Assembly: GCF_964204865.1 (NCBI RefSeq)
Contig: NC_135258.1
Coordinates: 7,555,001-7,619,000 of the forward strand
Origin: Styela clava
Taxonomy: Eukaryota; Chordata; Ascidiacea; Stolidobranchia; Styelidae
Length of the DNA stretch: 64,000 bases
Direction: 5' to 3'
This document shows, piece by piece, positions 10,625-20,635 of this stretch. The stretch's first letter is position 1. The number at the start of each line of letters is the position of its first letter. Position numbers and translations under genes: made by a program. A model generated the notes under the pieces. It was not told the DNA's origin. It searched no databases and saw nothing but the letters and a program-made list of their open reading frames with translations.

Positions 10625-12174
10625 GTCCGCTGAGTGTCGTTTAAATTTGCGGTCGAAGAAGAAGCAGATGTTGCAGGATCAACAGGATTCTGGAGATGTG
10701 GACAATCCCGTTTCAGATGACCAGTCTGCTTGCAATTAAAACATGCCTTGCAATCCCTACCCCAATGACCATGTTTACCACATCGAGGACACGGGTTGCG
10801 TGGTGTACCAGCAAAGTTGCGATTGTTGTTAGAGCGTGGCGCCACATGTCCTAGTATCTCATCCAGTTTTGCTAAAATGCGCTCGCCAATACTGCCTTCG
10901 AAAGATAAGTCGTTTTGCTGGTTAGCTGCATTACCAGGATTACTCTGTTTCACTGCCGCAATACGCGGTTTGGAAACGTCTTTCCTCTCAGAGTGGTTCG
11001 TATCCACAGAGTAATAAAGTGTTGCAAGAGACAAAGCACTTTCAAAATTATCAGGCTGTTGCATGGTAACATGTTTGATCATGCTTTCATCGGTTAAACC
11101 GGCGAGAAACTGCGATTTCAAAATATCATCCTGACCAGCAATATCAAGATTTGGGTAAGCCAGAATAACAAGCTCTTTCAACTTGTTACCATAATCCCGT
11201 GGCGCTTCATTTGGCTTAATCCTACGACAGTGAAATGTAGTACGGTATGAACTCTCATTTCCAGCAGGTTTAAAGAAATGATTAAAATGAGCCACAATAT
11301 CACGATAGCTAGTACGTTTCATTTCGGGTAAATCTTTCAACACATTAAGAGCCTGCCCTGTCATGCAAGTAGCCAATTCTAACCCTGCAGTGTCATCATT
11401 CCACTGATTATAACTAGAAACCAATTGAAAATGACATAAATAACTAGGCCACGCCATGACAGTTGACCCATCGAAATACATAGGCCTTTTGGCATTTCTC
11501 ACCATCATCGTAGCATTGGCCGTGTTATTGAGAACACTATTGCTAACGTTGGCATTTGCGACACTGCTAGAACTCACTGGAGGAGCTGATTGTGTAGCCA
11601 CTGAAACCATTTTCGGATTAGCCCTGGGTTGTTTTTTGACAGTATTAGAGCCCTCTTTACCATTAGTACTCAGAAAAGGGACCACAGGTACAAAATTACT
11701 CACGTGAGCTTCCTCCGAAAATTTTACTTCCATTGTCTGCGAGAATGCGTTCCGCTTTCCTTCTGGCTGTCCATCTTCAGACCCAAAATCTGAAATTTCA
11801 TCATCCTTGAGAATAGGTAGTAATTTAGGAACAACCGCTGCTGGTGTTGAAGTGATCAGACTGACATCCGGTTCATGTGACATGGGCTGGGTTTCCTCGG
11901 GATCAGCAACTTTTCCTCTTTCTATCTTGCCAGAAATATCTTGCAGCATGCTGAAAATTTGCGAGCCCATTTTTGAATTCTGAAGTTCAACCGATTCCAA
12001 CTGAGTTCCAATCTGTTCTATACGACTGTCCATCAGCTGCAAACGGCTGTCCATATCCTCTTGCATTTCCTCTGAATCTTTAAGTTTCGCTTTTAATACC
12101 TGTATTTGCAGATGCAAAAGTTCATTCTCCTTTGCTTCCTTTGGTGCCGGTACAATCTTTCTTCTCTTAACCAT
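10621..12174 (-). CDS. gag: Gag protein of gypsy element
   Basis: 517 codons starting at ATG 12174-12172. The N-terminal ~90 residues are charged and heptad-like (probable coiled coil). A middle region resembles a retrotransposon capsid (WPSYLCHFQLV, then AGLELATCMTGQAL). Two CCHC zinc knuckles lie near residues 461-491: CPRCGKHGHWGRDC and CFNCKQTGHLKRDC. The protein should form the particle and bind element RNA. Its 3' end overlaps the pol frame, with stop TGA at 10623-10621. Confidence 0.92.
   Translation of the reverse strand: MVKRRKIVPAPKEAKENELLHLQIQVLKAKLKDSEEMQEDMDSRLQLMDSRIEQIGTQLESVELQNSKMGSQIFSMLQDISGKIERGKVADPEETQPMSHEPDVSLITSTPAAVVPKLLPILKDDEISDFGSEDGQPEGKRNAFSQTMEVKFSEEAHVSNFVPVVPFLSTNGKEGSNTVKKQPRANPKMVSVATQSAPPVSSSSVANANVSNSVLNNTANATMMVRNAKRPMYFDGSTVMAWPSYLCHFQLVSSYNQWNDDTAGLELATCMTGQALNVLKDLPEMKRTSYRDIVAHFNHFFKPAGNESSYRTTFHCRRIKPNEAPRDYGNKLKELVILAYPNLDIAGQDDILKSQFLAGLTDESMIKHVTMQQPDNFESALSLATLYYSVDTNHSERKDVSKPRIAAVKQSNPGNAANQQNDLSFEGSIGERILAKLDEILGHVAPRSNNNRNFAGTPRNPCPRCGKHGHWGRDCKACFNCKQTGHLKRDCPHLQNPVDPATSASSSTANLNDTQRT
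10639..10645 (-). promoter_or_regulatory. Candidate -1 ribosomal frameshift heptamer T TTA AAC
   Basis: In the gag frame the codons read AAT TTA AAC, so the heptamer T_TTA_AAC has exactly the X_XXY_YYZ phasing of a -1 slippery site. It lies 15 bases before the gag stop, inside the region where both frames are open. A -1 shift here enters the pol frame. UUUAAAC is an efficient slippery sequence in several animal RNA viruses. I did not establish a downstream pseudoknot. Confidence 0.75.
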
Positions 12175-12342
12175 TTTTCCAAAATATCAGGCAAGCGCAG
12201 TAGTAAAAAAAATATCGGCAATTATCTGTCCAATATTATCCAAATATTATCCGTCACAGACTAGCCTACCTAATCGGCTTAGTCTTAATAGTCCCTGTTT
12301 CGAATAATATATCCTGGCGTGTGCTCGCCAAAAATTCGTATA

Positions 12343-12804
12343 TGTGGCGTACCAAAATTGATATCACCACTCAGGTTCTTTCTGCCAGCTTCTTGGACGT
12401 TGTAATTGCTACCGGTATAGATGTTGATCACCAAATAATCTTCTCGAGGTTCCGAATACAGCAGAGTAACTAAGTTAACTATACACCTGTAAGAACTTAA
12501 TACAACCAAATACTCCAATAAGAAATACAATAAACAAATAAAAACACAGTACAAATACCGTAGGATACATACGTAACACAAGATACGGAATTGGTCTATG
12601 ACGTCACAGTCATGAACTATTTACTTATAATGAGATACTAAAAACCGGGTAAAACATACCTAGAAATACATAAGAATAACTAGTATGACACTAAAGATAC
12701 AACACAAATCCTATCTTATCGACAAACACGTAATATACATGGAAATACGCATAGAAATCACACAGGAAATAAACTGCGAAAATAGACTAGTTACGGAAGT
12801 GTTA
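12343..12804 (-). repeat. 5' LTR of the gypsy element
   Basis: 462 bp with the same ends as the 6424-6898 LTR and, as read, no base differences apart from lacking the 13-bp insertion. On the minus strand it precedes the 168-bp leader before the gag ATG. Confidence 0.93.
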
Positions 12805-13186
12805 AATACAAGCTAACTAGTGAACAGAGCTATGCCAAACTAGAGAAACAGTAAACCTGTACTACTAATATCATTTTACAACAAGAATTACATAGATTTA
12901 CGGCATTAAAACACTATAATAATAACCTAATACACAGAGGAATATCTACACTGCCGGCAGTCTGACAAACCAGCTACAAGAGAAAGTTACACAGTTGTTC
13001 ACTAGTGACTCAAGTGGTAAGGATAAATATGGGCGAACAGAACAAAACAGAGTTATAGACGTGGTCGTCTCAGTATCATTTAGGTATTAGACCATTTTGG
13101 TTTTAGTTGTCATAATGGCTGAGACCTCTGCTCGCGCTTCCACGTGGAGTGAAAGACCACCAATAGTTCAGGAACAGCATTACGGG
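12805..13186. other. Non-coding flank between gypsy element and hAT nest
   Basis: No supported gene. A 23-codon frame starts at the ATG near 13115, but nothing identifies it. Confidence 0.4.
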
Positions 13187-13788
13187 CTAGTGTCCAGTAA
13201 CTAGTGGGCGATTTTTGCTAGAAATAAAGCGGTGAGCAATATTGTGCCCAAATTTTGCAGTTTCATCAGTTTGAATATCAAATATCTCTTTTCGTTCACC
13301 AGTTCCTACAGGTAGGATCGACGGAGAACGTATTACCCATGTATATGGGCAATATATAATATCCGTTAAATAATGCATCAATTCCGTTTTCAGCAATCTT
13401 AGATGATCTGGAATTTCCTGATATAATTTTTCACTGTGCTACTTCGGAATAGTGATAAGGAATTCGAACATTTCTTAACGTTTGTTCTCCACATTTTTCA
13501 CCCAAATGTCCAGTATCCAAGCGAACGCTTCAAGCTCCGAGGCAAAGTCTTCGATAGATCTGTTTTGCAATTGGATTGACATGTTTGGCCATTGAAACGA
13601 AAGATTCATATGATTAAGAGCCAAAAAAATATCCGAGTGAATAAACTGTAAGATAACCTCTTTGCTGTCCGAATCGTTTTTGAAATTCGTGTATCTTATC
13701 TTTGAAAATTGTGAATAGTTCTTGTCGAAGTTTGAAGACTCTTCTTGTCGTATTCCCGCGGGAGAGCCAGTGCACCTCTGTAGGTTTA
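13187..13788 (-). pseudogene. hAT-type (ZBED5/SCAND3-like) transposase, C-terminal fragment A
   Basis: Minus-strand frames broken by frameshifts carry EVHWLSRGNTTRRVFKLRQE, then NLSFQWPNMSIQLQNRSIED and WILDIWVKNVENKR. They continue into MHYLTDIIYCPYTWVIRSP near 13330-13396. The RWLSRG-type box, followed by a region listing helices and a 'LNLSLQG'-like segment, is typical of hAT transposases of the ZBED5/EPM2AIP1 group. The frame changes near 13620-13690, so it cannot make protein. A closely related fragment lies at 15966-16469. Confidence 0.7.
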
Positions 13789-14031
13789 TTGGACACGTAG
13801 TGGACATAACGATCGTTTCAATATTATGTTGTTGTTGTTCTTGTTCTTTGACACGTTTTTAAAAAGTCGCTTTTTTCTTCGAATACTGGACCAATTGCTT
13901 TGAAATTTTTAGTGGTTGAAGATAAAATTTTTCTTCAGAAGGCTATTACTTTTTTTTCTCGCTATGACGTCATCAAAATTATTGCCATTGGGTGGCGCTA
14001 CGTGTCCATATATTTGAGCATAGCTCTCTTG
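13789..14031 (-). mobile_element. ~245-bp MITE, GGACACGTAG family, copy 2
   Basis: It begins TTGGACACGTAGTGGACATA and ends GAGCATAGCTCTCTTG on the plus strand. It is inserted in hAT fragment A between two TTTA tetramers (13785-13788 and 14032-14035). The sister hAT copy near 16470-16477 lacks the element and reads TTTATTTA at the matching position, giving a filled/unfilled site pair. Confidence 0.75.
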
Positions 14032-14196
14032 TTTAATAAGACACTTGTGATCAGAATTCAAATCTTCACAAATTCTTGCGTGTTGACGTAATTTACCATT
14101 TTTATCCTTCGATTCAAGCATGACAATAAATCCAAAGGGAGTACCTTCAAGATAAAAATGTAATTTGCTGTTGGATTTGTATCGCGTAGTATCTGC

Positions 14197-14427
14197 ATGA
14201 CCAAAGCCCATCCACCGGAATTAAAGTTTATGGATAAAAGATTGGATTTAAAGTTAAATGGTGGAGGATCTGTTAGGGGTGTTTTGCGAGCTTTCGATCC
14301 TTTTGTGGGTCTAGTTGTGGATGATGAAATAGAGCGCAGAAAAGACGGGACCACTGCACCTGTTGGAATGGTGGTCGTTAGTGGAAATTCGATATCAATG
14401 TTGGAAGCATTGAAACAGATACAATGA
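14197..14427 (+). pseudogene. SNRPG: SNRPG (Sm protein G) retrocopy, open reading frame intact
   Basis: 76 codons from ATG 14197 to TGA 14425-14427, intronless. It starts [20 protein letters not shown] and contains an Sm1 motif (LKLNGG...[15 protein letters not shown]) and an Sm2 motif ([16 protein letters not shown]). Length and order match SmG, a core snRNP ring subunit that holds the U-rich Sm site of snRNAs. Known SmG proteins have KKF after PPEL, an Asn in FMNLV and an Arg in VIRGNS. Here one Lys is missing, the Asn position is Gly and the Arg position is Ser, so two residues expected to contact RNA are lost. It lies antisense between fragments of a hAT transposase, and a second, interrupted copy lies at 16627-16729 plus 20752-20788. 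It is most likely a captured retrocopy, not the working gene; expression is not excluded. Confidence 0.8.
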
Positions 14428-14639
14428 TTTTGAATTGAACTAATCGAAAACGACAAAAGAACCCGATACCCCAATCCATGAATTGTGTATGGACTGTTAT
14501 AGAACATTCAATCTATTTAACGAGCTTGTTTTTTAGTAACAATTTTGTGGTTGTGTTATTTTTGCAATGAAATTGAACTACAGCACCACCATTTTACGTC
14601 AACGAGTGTTTTTTTATTCCATATTTTTGTAGGAAAGCA

Positions 14640-15236
14640 CTCTTATTATACATATACACGTCTCACATTTTGAAATCGATTTAAAAGGTATTGCCCGATT
14701 GCTTGTACTTTATTATTATTAAGTTATGCCCGTCCTCCAGGTACTTTGTTGTTGCTTTGTTTCCTTCAGAGTGACCGAAATAAAACTGATTGATTGATAA
14801 TTGAAAACATTTGGTGATATCAGTCGATTCATCAAATTGTATGACAAAACCATCTTTTAATCCTCTCACTTCAACAATCACTTCTTCAGTGTCAACAGAC
14901 ATTTCTTGGCCATGTTGTTTCACATTATCGTCAGAAAGCGATACACGATCCAACTTCGGCAGCAAGAAGGTTAAAACTGGCCTGTCTGTTACATGCGCTG
15001 GCGCTTCACATGTTACCCAAGTCGCTCAAAATAACTTCATCGTGTTTTTTCTTATCTGGGTGATTGGACTCAAGATGTCGCCTGAGGTAACTTCTGAACA
15101 CAAGCTACAGTCATATAAAATCAACGTCAATTTCTACGTTTTTTGTTAATTCAGCACGCATTTCTTGTGAACAGTCCAAGACTTATGTGATGACTTCATC
15201 GAACCACGTTTTTCTACTTTATATATTCAAATGCCT
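14640..15236 (-). pseudogene. hAT-type transposase, N-terminal/middle fragment A with BED-finger remnant
   Basis: Minus-strand frames hold RSYLRRHLESNHPDKKKHDE (the histidine end of a BED zinc finger followed by basic residues), then KLDRVSLSDDNVKQ and FVIQFDESTDITKCFQL. The VSLSxxTV and QxDESTD boxes are hallmarks of ZBED5-like hAT transposases. Stops separate the BED region from the rest. The same block recurs at 20970-21600 and 22073-22591. Confidence 0.72.
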
Positions 15237-15863
15237 CAGGCTTACCATACGTCCCTCTTCAGGCGGGACAGTCCCGCTTGTTAGCGTCTTGTCCCGCCGT
15301 CCCGACAAGACATCCAAGAGTCCCGCTTTGGCGTTCAGCCATCCAGCATAATACACGAACATTACCAATTAACATGTTCTCGTTATTGTTGTTGCTATGT
15401 AGCGCAGCACTACTTGCTGAAGGCGAATGCGTTATTTTGTTTGTTTTGTTGTTTCCCGCTAACATTTTTAGCGAACGTATCACATGTAACATTGAACAAC
15501 GTTTTTTTGAAGAAGGTGTTATCTACGGAAAAGCATGATTGGCGAAGTAAATTCTCAATGCGTGAAAACGCAAGGCTATTTTTCTATTCTTTCTTTCTTT
15601 TGCTGCACATTAAAAATCGAAATTCGAATTATTTGTATCATTAACGTCAATTTCTTTCTATTTTTCGAACTGAACCCGATATTTGGACAGAGAATATGCG
15701 CATGAACTCTCGATGACAATATGGCTAATGAAAACAGCCGGGATAATTTAAAAAGTAACCCTATGTAGTAAAATCGGAAAATGTAAAGTTACAAAATCAC
15801 AGTAAAGGGTTCGTTGTCTTTGGAGGCGTCCCGCTTTGAAGTCACAAAAATATGGTCACCCTA
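15237..15863. mobile_element. Non-autonomous hAT-like element, TIR (C/T)AGG-T-ACCATA, copy 1
   Basis: The left end CAGGCTTACCATACGTCCC and the reverse complement of the right end TAGGGTGACCATATTTTTG form short imperfect terminal inverted repeats of the kind common in hAT elements. The interior is rich in GTCCCGC motifs near both ends. The open frames inside are not protein-like. A second copy with the same flanks is at 22592-23219, so the two were probably duplicated with their surroundings. Confidence 0.55.
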
Positions 15864-15965
15864 CCTTTACCCCAAATACACTGCTATAAACGCCTTCCAG
15901 CGAATACATATATAGTAATATGGAAGATGAAGAGAAAGCGTTGTCGGCATATTTTAGCCAATTCA

Positions 15966-16469
15966 ATTATCTCTTTTCGTTCACCAGTTCCTACAGGTAG
16001 GATCGACGGAGAACGTATTACCCATATATATGGGCAATATATAATATCCGTTAAATAATGCATCAATTCCGTTTTCAGCAATCTTAGAAGATCTGGAATT
16101 TCTTGATATGATTTTTCACTGTGCTACTTCGGAATAGTGATAAGGAATTCGAACATTTCTTAACGTTTGTTCTCCACATTTTTCACCCAAATGTCCAGTA
16201 TCCAAGCGAACGCTTCAAGCTCCGAGACGAAGTCTTCGATAGATCTGTTTTGCAATTGGATTGACATGTTTGGCCATTGAAACGAAAGATTCATATGATT
16301 AAGAGCCAAAAAAATATCCGAGTGAATAAACTGTAAGATAACCTCTTTGCTCTCCAAATCGTTTTTGAAATTCGTGTATCTTATCTTTGAAAACTGTGAA
16401 TAGTTCTTGTCGAAGTTCGAAGACTCTTCTTGTCGTATTCCCGCGGGAGAACTAGTGCACCTCTGTAGG
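15966..16469 (-). pseudogene. hAT-type transposase, C-terminal fragment B
   Basis: Near-duplicate of 13320-13788, with the same NLSFQWPNMSIQLQNRSIED segment and frame breaks. It lacks the MITE found in copy A: at 16470-16477 the sequence is simply TTTATTTA. Confidence 0.7.
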
Positions 16470-16626
16470 TTTATTTAATAAGACACTTGTGATCAGAATT
16501 CAAATCTTCACAAATTCTTGCGTGTTGACGTAATTTACCATTTTTATTCTTCGATTCAAGCATGACAATAAATCCTTTAAGATAAACATGTAATTTGCTG
16601 TTGGATTTGTATCGCGTAGTATCTGC

Positions 16627-16729
16627 ATGACCAAAGCCCATCTACCGGAATTAAAGTTTATGGATAAAAGATTGGATTTAAAGTTAAATGGTGGAGGATC
16701 TGTTAGGGGTGTTTTGCGAGCTTTCGACT
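16627..16729 (+). pseudogene. SNRPG: SNRPG retrocopy B, 5' part, truncated by an LTR element
   Basis: Starts ATGACCAAAGCCCATCTACC and follows the copy at 14197 up to CGAGCTTTCGA, where the short-LTR retrotransposon begins. The 3' remnant (GATATCAATG to TGA) resumes at 20752-20788. Relative to copy A, 93 bases (14298-14390) are missing across the insertion, so the frame is destroyed. Confidence 0.8.
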
Positions 16730-16845
16730 TGTAACAGCGTACCGAATCACTAATGTCACATGAGGTTCTACAAGAATGATGCAATGGTAAACACTTAACG
16801 CCAGCTAGTGGAAACATAAAATACATGAAAAGTCAATACACAACA
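16730..16845 (-). repeat. 3' LTR of the Mag-like element
   Basis: 116 bp, from TGTAACAGCG to ACACAACA on the plus strand. It differs from the 5' LTR at a G/C in GATGCAATGG and an A/T in GAAACATAAA. Confidence 0.88.
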
Positions 16846-16881
16846 TCTTCCCCCCTTCCTGAAAAGAAAAATTTTATTTTT

Positions 16882-18086
16882 TCAACTTAACTCACAGTCT
16901 TGTAGATACGATGGAAGTCTTCGGTTTCTAGAAGGATTTCGTCGTGCATTTCTTGGACTTTGTCTCAAATTAGGAATATCATCATTATTAAATCCAAAAG
17001 TCTCCACATGAAAATCATTTCCGTTTTGAAAACTATGTTGATAGGAACGTACAAGTCTTCTTGCATTCCACATTGAACCACCTTCTAATTTATAAGTTGC
17101 AGGTCCAACTTTCCGTGTAATTTTGTGAGGATTCGACAAACTTGATTTGAACTTGTGACCTCGAATTGGTCTTTTTATTCGAACCCAATCTCCGACTTCA
17201 AATATAGGTACTTTTGCATGTCTTTTATTATCAGTGTACAATTTTGACTTTTGTTGACTAATTGCAATTTCTTTTTGCATTTTCGGAATGTCAATATTTG
17301 TTTCGGTATTCGAAGGTTTGAGACATTCTAATGACAATCTCATTTTCCTTCCAGTCATCAATTCTGCTGGAGATTTTCCTGTTAAAGCATGAGGAGTAGC
17401 TCTGTAGTTTTGTAGAATTATTTGAATAGCTTTACCAACTGTCTTCCCTTCTCTCAAATGAGTTTTTAGTCCTTTGGAACTCTGTTAAATCTCTCTGTGA
17501 TAGAGTTTGAAGTAGGATTGTACAAAGCACATAATTTCTGTTTTATCCCATGTTTTGCAAGAAAATGTTTAAACTCATAGGATACAAAAACAGAACCATT
17601 ATCAGATGTTATAGATTCAGGAATTCCCCATCTTGCAAATAATCCTTCTAATATGTTTATTAGATATGTAGATGTTACATTAGATGTCAAAGCAACTTCA
17701 GGCCATTTTGAATGTAGATCATTTATAACAACAGCAAATCTATCTTTCACAGGTGCAATTTGCATTTCTCCAAATACATCAATTGAAATATCTTTCCAAG
17801 GCTCACTAGGCCATGGTATTGATTGAAGTGGTGGTTCGGCAGGTTTGATTGATTTCCCACTCATTGCACAAGGTTGACAATTGTGAACAAAATCTTTGAT
17901 TTGTGCATTTAATCTTGGCCACCATACATTCTCTCTGCACCTTTGCTTCATTCTGACCATACCAGGATGTCTACTGTGTGCCATTTCTAGGACTCGTTTT
18001 CTCAGTACGAAGTATAAATATTCTTCCATACAGATAAATATGCCAGTGTTCACATGCATAAATTGATGCAAGTGCTTCTCTTTCAC
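16882..18086 (-). pseudogene. Integrase region of the Mag-like element (frameshifted)
   Basis: Two frames. The upper one has an HHCC-like part (HSRHPGMVRMKQRC ... CQPCAMSG) and a DDE core with SIDVFGE, TSDNGSVF and ITERFNR. After a frame change near 17460 the lower one has the C-terminal domain (VGDWVRIKRP). At the upper end it joins directly to a truncated RNase H, so part of RNase H and the start of integrase are deleted. Non-functional. Confidence 0.85.
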
Positions 18087-18939
18087 AAGTTGAGTATTTC
18101 CTCTCTGTGTTACTCAAAGTTTTTGATGCAAATGCAACAGGTTTTTCATTACCTTGTCTGTCAATTTGTGAAAATACAGCACCAACAGCATAACCAGAAG
18201 CATCTGTAGTTACAATAGTTTGAGCATTTGGTTTGAAATGAGCAAGTATAGGTGGTGATGCTATGCTTTCTTTTAGCTTATTGACATCATTTGACTGTAA
18301 GTCAGTCCATTCCCAAGGAATATCTCTTCTTAAAAGTTTCCTCAATGTTTCAGCAACATTTGCATAATTTTGAACAAATTTCAAATAAAAGTTAGTAGTT
18401 GCAAGAAAAGATTGTAACTCTTTCTTATTTTTAGGCATGGGGATATTCAAAATAGATTCAACATTTGACTCAAGTGGTAATACACCAGAACCAGAAATTT
18501 TGTAACCAATAAAATTAATACAATTTTTAGAAAATTGACACTTATCCACATTCAATGTTAAATTATACTCAGCAAGTTTTCTGAGAACTTTATCAAGCTT
18601 TTCATCGTGGTCTGCTTGATTTATACCATGCACAATAACATCATCAATATTATTGACTGTGTTCTCACAATCTTTCAAAATTATGGACAGAATTTTTTGA
18701 AAACGAGAGGGCGCTGAACATAAACCATACGGTATTCTTTTATACTGATATATAGAATCATGCGTTATAAGAGCAGTAAGATACCTTTTATCTTTAGCTA
18801 ATGGCACTTGTTCACAACTTCGACGCAAGTCAAGTTTCGAAAACACTGTAGAGCTATGAAATTTTGATGTGAGCTCTGTCATTGTAGGTAATGGATATTT
18901 ATCAGGTATTATTGCCATATTTACTTGTCTGAGATCCAC
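17971..18939 (-). pseudogene. Reverse transcriptase/RNase H region of the Mag-like element
   Basis: Contains DLRQVNMAIIPDKYPLPTMT, VFSKLDLR, polymerase box NIDDVIVHG and RNase H start TTDASGYAVGAVFSQ. The frame is separated from gag/protease by a stop near 19003. RNase H breaks off after FILRTEK, at the internal deletion next to integrase. Confidence 0.85.
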
Positions 18940-19002
18940 ACATAGACGAATCTCATTATTTTTCTTAGGGACAATGACAATATTAGAAATCCATGGTGAA
19001 GT

Positions 19003-20022
19003 TTAAATTTTTTCAATAACATCATTATCTTCAAGCCTTTTCAATTCTGCAGACACACTAGCACGAACTGAAAGTGGTAACCTTCTCAGTTTTTGAGATA
19101 TTGGCTTGACTGTATGATCAACCATGGGATCATGTTGGAATTTTGACACTTTACCTAAGCCAGTAAATACTTTAGCATACTCAGCACGAAAATCAATAGA
19201 ATTCACAGTAGCACCATTACATGTAACTTTAAAATTCAAACGATCAAACAAATCGACTCCCATAAGACTAACTCCCTTTTTAGTTACAAAAAATGAAAAT
19301 ACATCAATGGTCTCATTTCCATACTGAATATTAGGTAAATCAATAACCCCAATACTTTCAATAGATGACCCTCCATATCCACACAATTTCTGGGTTGTGG
19401 GCTTAAGCTTATACTTTGAAAACAATTTTCGATACATGGTTCCATTCATTATTGAGATTTTGGCACCCAAATCAATTAAAAGCTTGGTTTCTATACCATC
19501 AATCATTAAAGAACAATGTTTAAAAATACCATTAACAGAATCACTGTTATTTTCAACAGAAAATACATTTTGCACATCATCACTTTGTTTTTGTGATGGC
19601 AACACTTGTCTTGTAGTCTTTTGTTTCAAAGACCTACACATTTTCATGAAATGAATTCTTTTGCCACATGCATGACAAATACGATTTTTAGCAGGACAAT
19701 TACTACTATATGAAGCATGAGAATTTGATCCACAACAAGTACAATGTTGTTTAGCATATGATGAATTTGCTTTTTGATTTTTCCATTGATTGTGATATCT
19801 TTGCCTTTGAATTCCTTGCACAACAGGATTTTCTTCTTTTTTGAACTTTGGTTTTCCATTGAAATTGGTTTCTTTCTGAATACGATGTGATTCTTCATGA
19901 GCAGTTTCAATTTGACAAGCCAGTTTTACTGCTTGATCCAAAGTCAGTGTATCAGGTTCCATGAGCAACCTTTCTCCAATTCTTGGTGAGATGGTGTGTT
20001 CGATTATTTGACCACAGATCAA
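19003..20022 (-). pseudogene. Gag C-terminus and protease of the Mag-like element
   Basis: Carries two adjacent zinc-knuckle-like sequences (CTCCGSNSHASYSSNC, CHACGKRIHFMKMC) and a protease-like stretch LLIDLGAKISIM. The usual D-T/S-G catalytic triplet reads DLG here, a change expected to abolish proteolysis. The N-terminal part of gag is in another frame at 20190-20408. Confidence 0.82.
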
Positions 20023-20189
20023 TCATCTGACATATCTGCAAAATTACACTCTGACACTATTTCTCTGAGTGCAGCGACATATTCTATTATTGACTCACCA
20101 TCATGCTGTTTTCTATTCCAAAATAGATGTCTTTGCATTTTTACACTGTCTTTTTACCAAACGGCTTCTCTAGAGCAGCAACTGCTTGT

Positions 20190-20408
20190 TCATAAGTATC
20201 TGTGTCTGATAACGAATATTCTTTGGCCTTCAATGCCTAAACAATGCAGTAGAATTGCACGTTTTTTATCAGCAGATACATTTTCCTGATCAAGTCCAGT
20301 AGCTTTCATATATGTTTCAAAGCTATTGTACCAACGTTTCCAAGGTACTGGTGGTTCACCTGGACTTTGCAAGAAACATTGCGGTGGTGGTAAATGTAAT
20401 TCAGCCAT
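20190..20408 (-). pseudogene. Gag N-terminus of the Mag-like element
   Basis: Starts MAELHLPPPQCFLQSPGEPP and continues VPWKRWYNSFETYM to LLHCLGIEGQRIF, typical of Mag-clade gag. The frame is lost before the 20022-19003 segment. Confidence 0.78.
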
Positions 20409-20635
20409 TTATCACACTTTTCTTCTCTTCCGAAATATGACGTCACCAGTAGTCTACTACCGTAATTTGCCTGTTTTCACTATGTCGTATTTTCAACGAC
20501 CCTTTAAAAACCATCCCATCCTCATCGCCAATCTGTTGTGTCCCTGACACTGACTAATGAACTATACAAGAATCCAACTTGATAGAAACATCAGTTTAAT
20601 GAAAACAAACATTTACAACGCTTAGCAAGCAAACT

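Larger units (their letters stand above)
6424..12804 (-). mobile_element. Ty3/gypsy LTR retrotransposon, apparently intact
   Basis: A 6.38-kb element on the minus strand: LTR, gag, pol, LTR. The two LTRs look identical apart from one 13-bp insertion in the 6424-6898 copy, which implies recent insertion. Both long frames are open, and protease, reverse transcriptase, RNase H and integrase motifs are all present. A purine-rich stretch ending at the pol stop precedes the 3' LTR. On the minus strand, sequence starting TGGCGAGCACACGCC shortly after the 5' LTR is a possible primer-binding site, but I cannot assign a tRNA. No env-like frame is present. The flanks (AGTAT left, AATAC right) do not match, so no 5-bp target duplication is visible. 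Confidence 0.95.

Noticed and set aside
15278-15538. Small secreted-looking peptide (MLASCPAVPTRHP, then MFSLLLLLCSAALLAEGE), repeated at 22633-22893
   Set aside because: The hydrophobic run after an internal Met looks like a signal peptide. It lies wholly inside a duplicated non-autonomous transposon and is preserved only because the blocks are recent duplicates.
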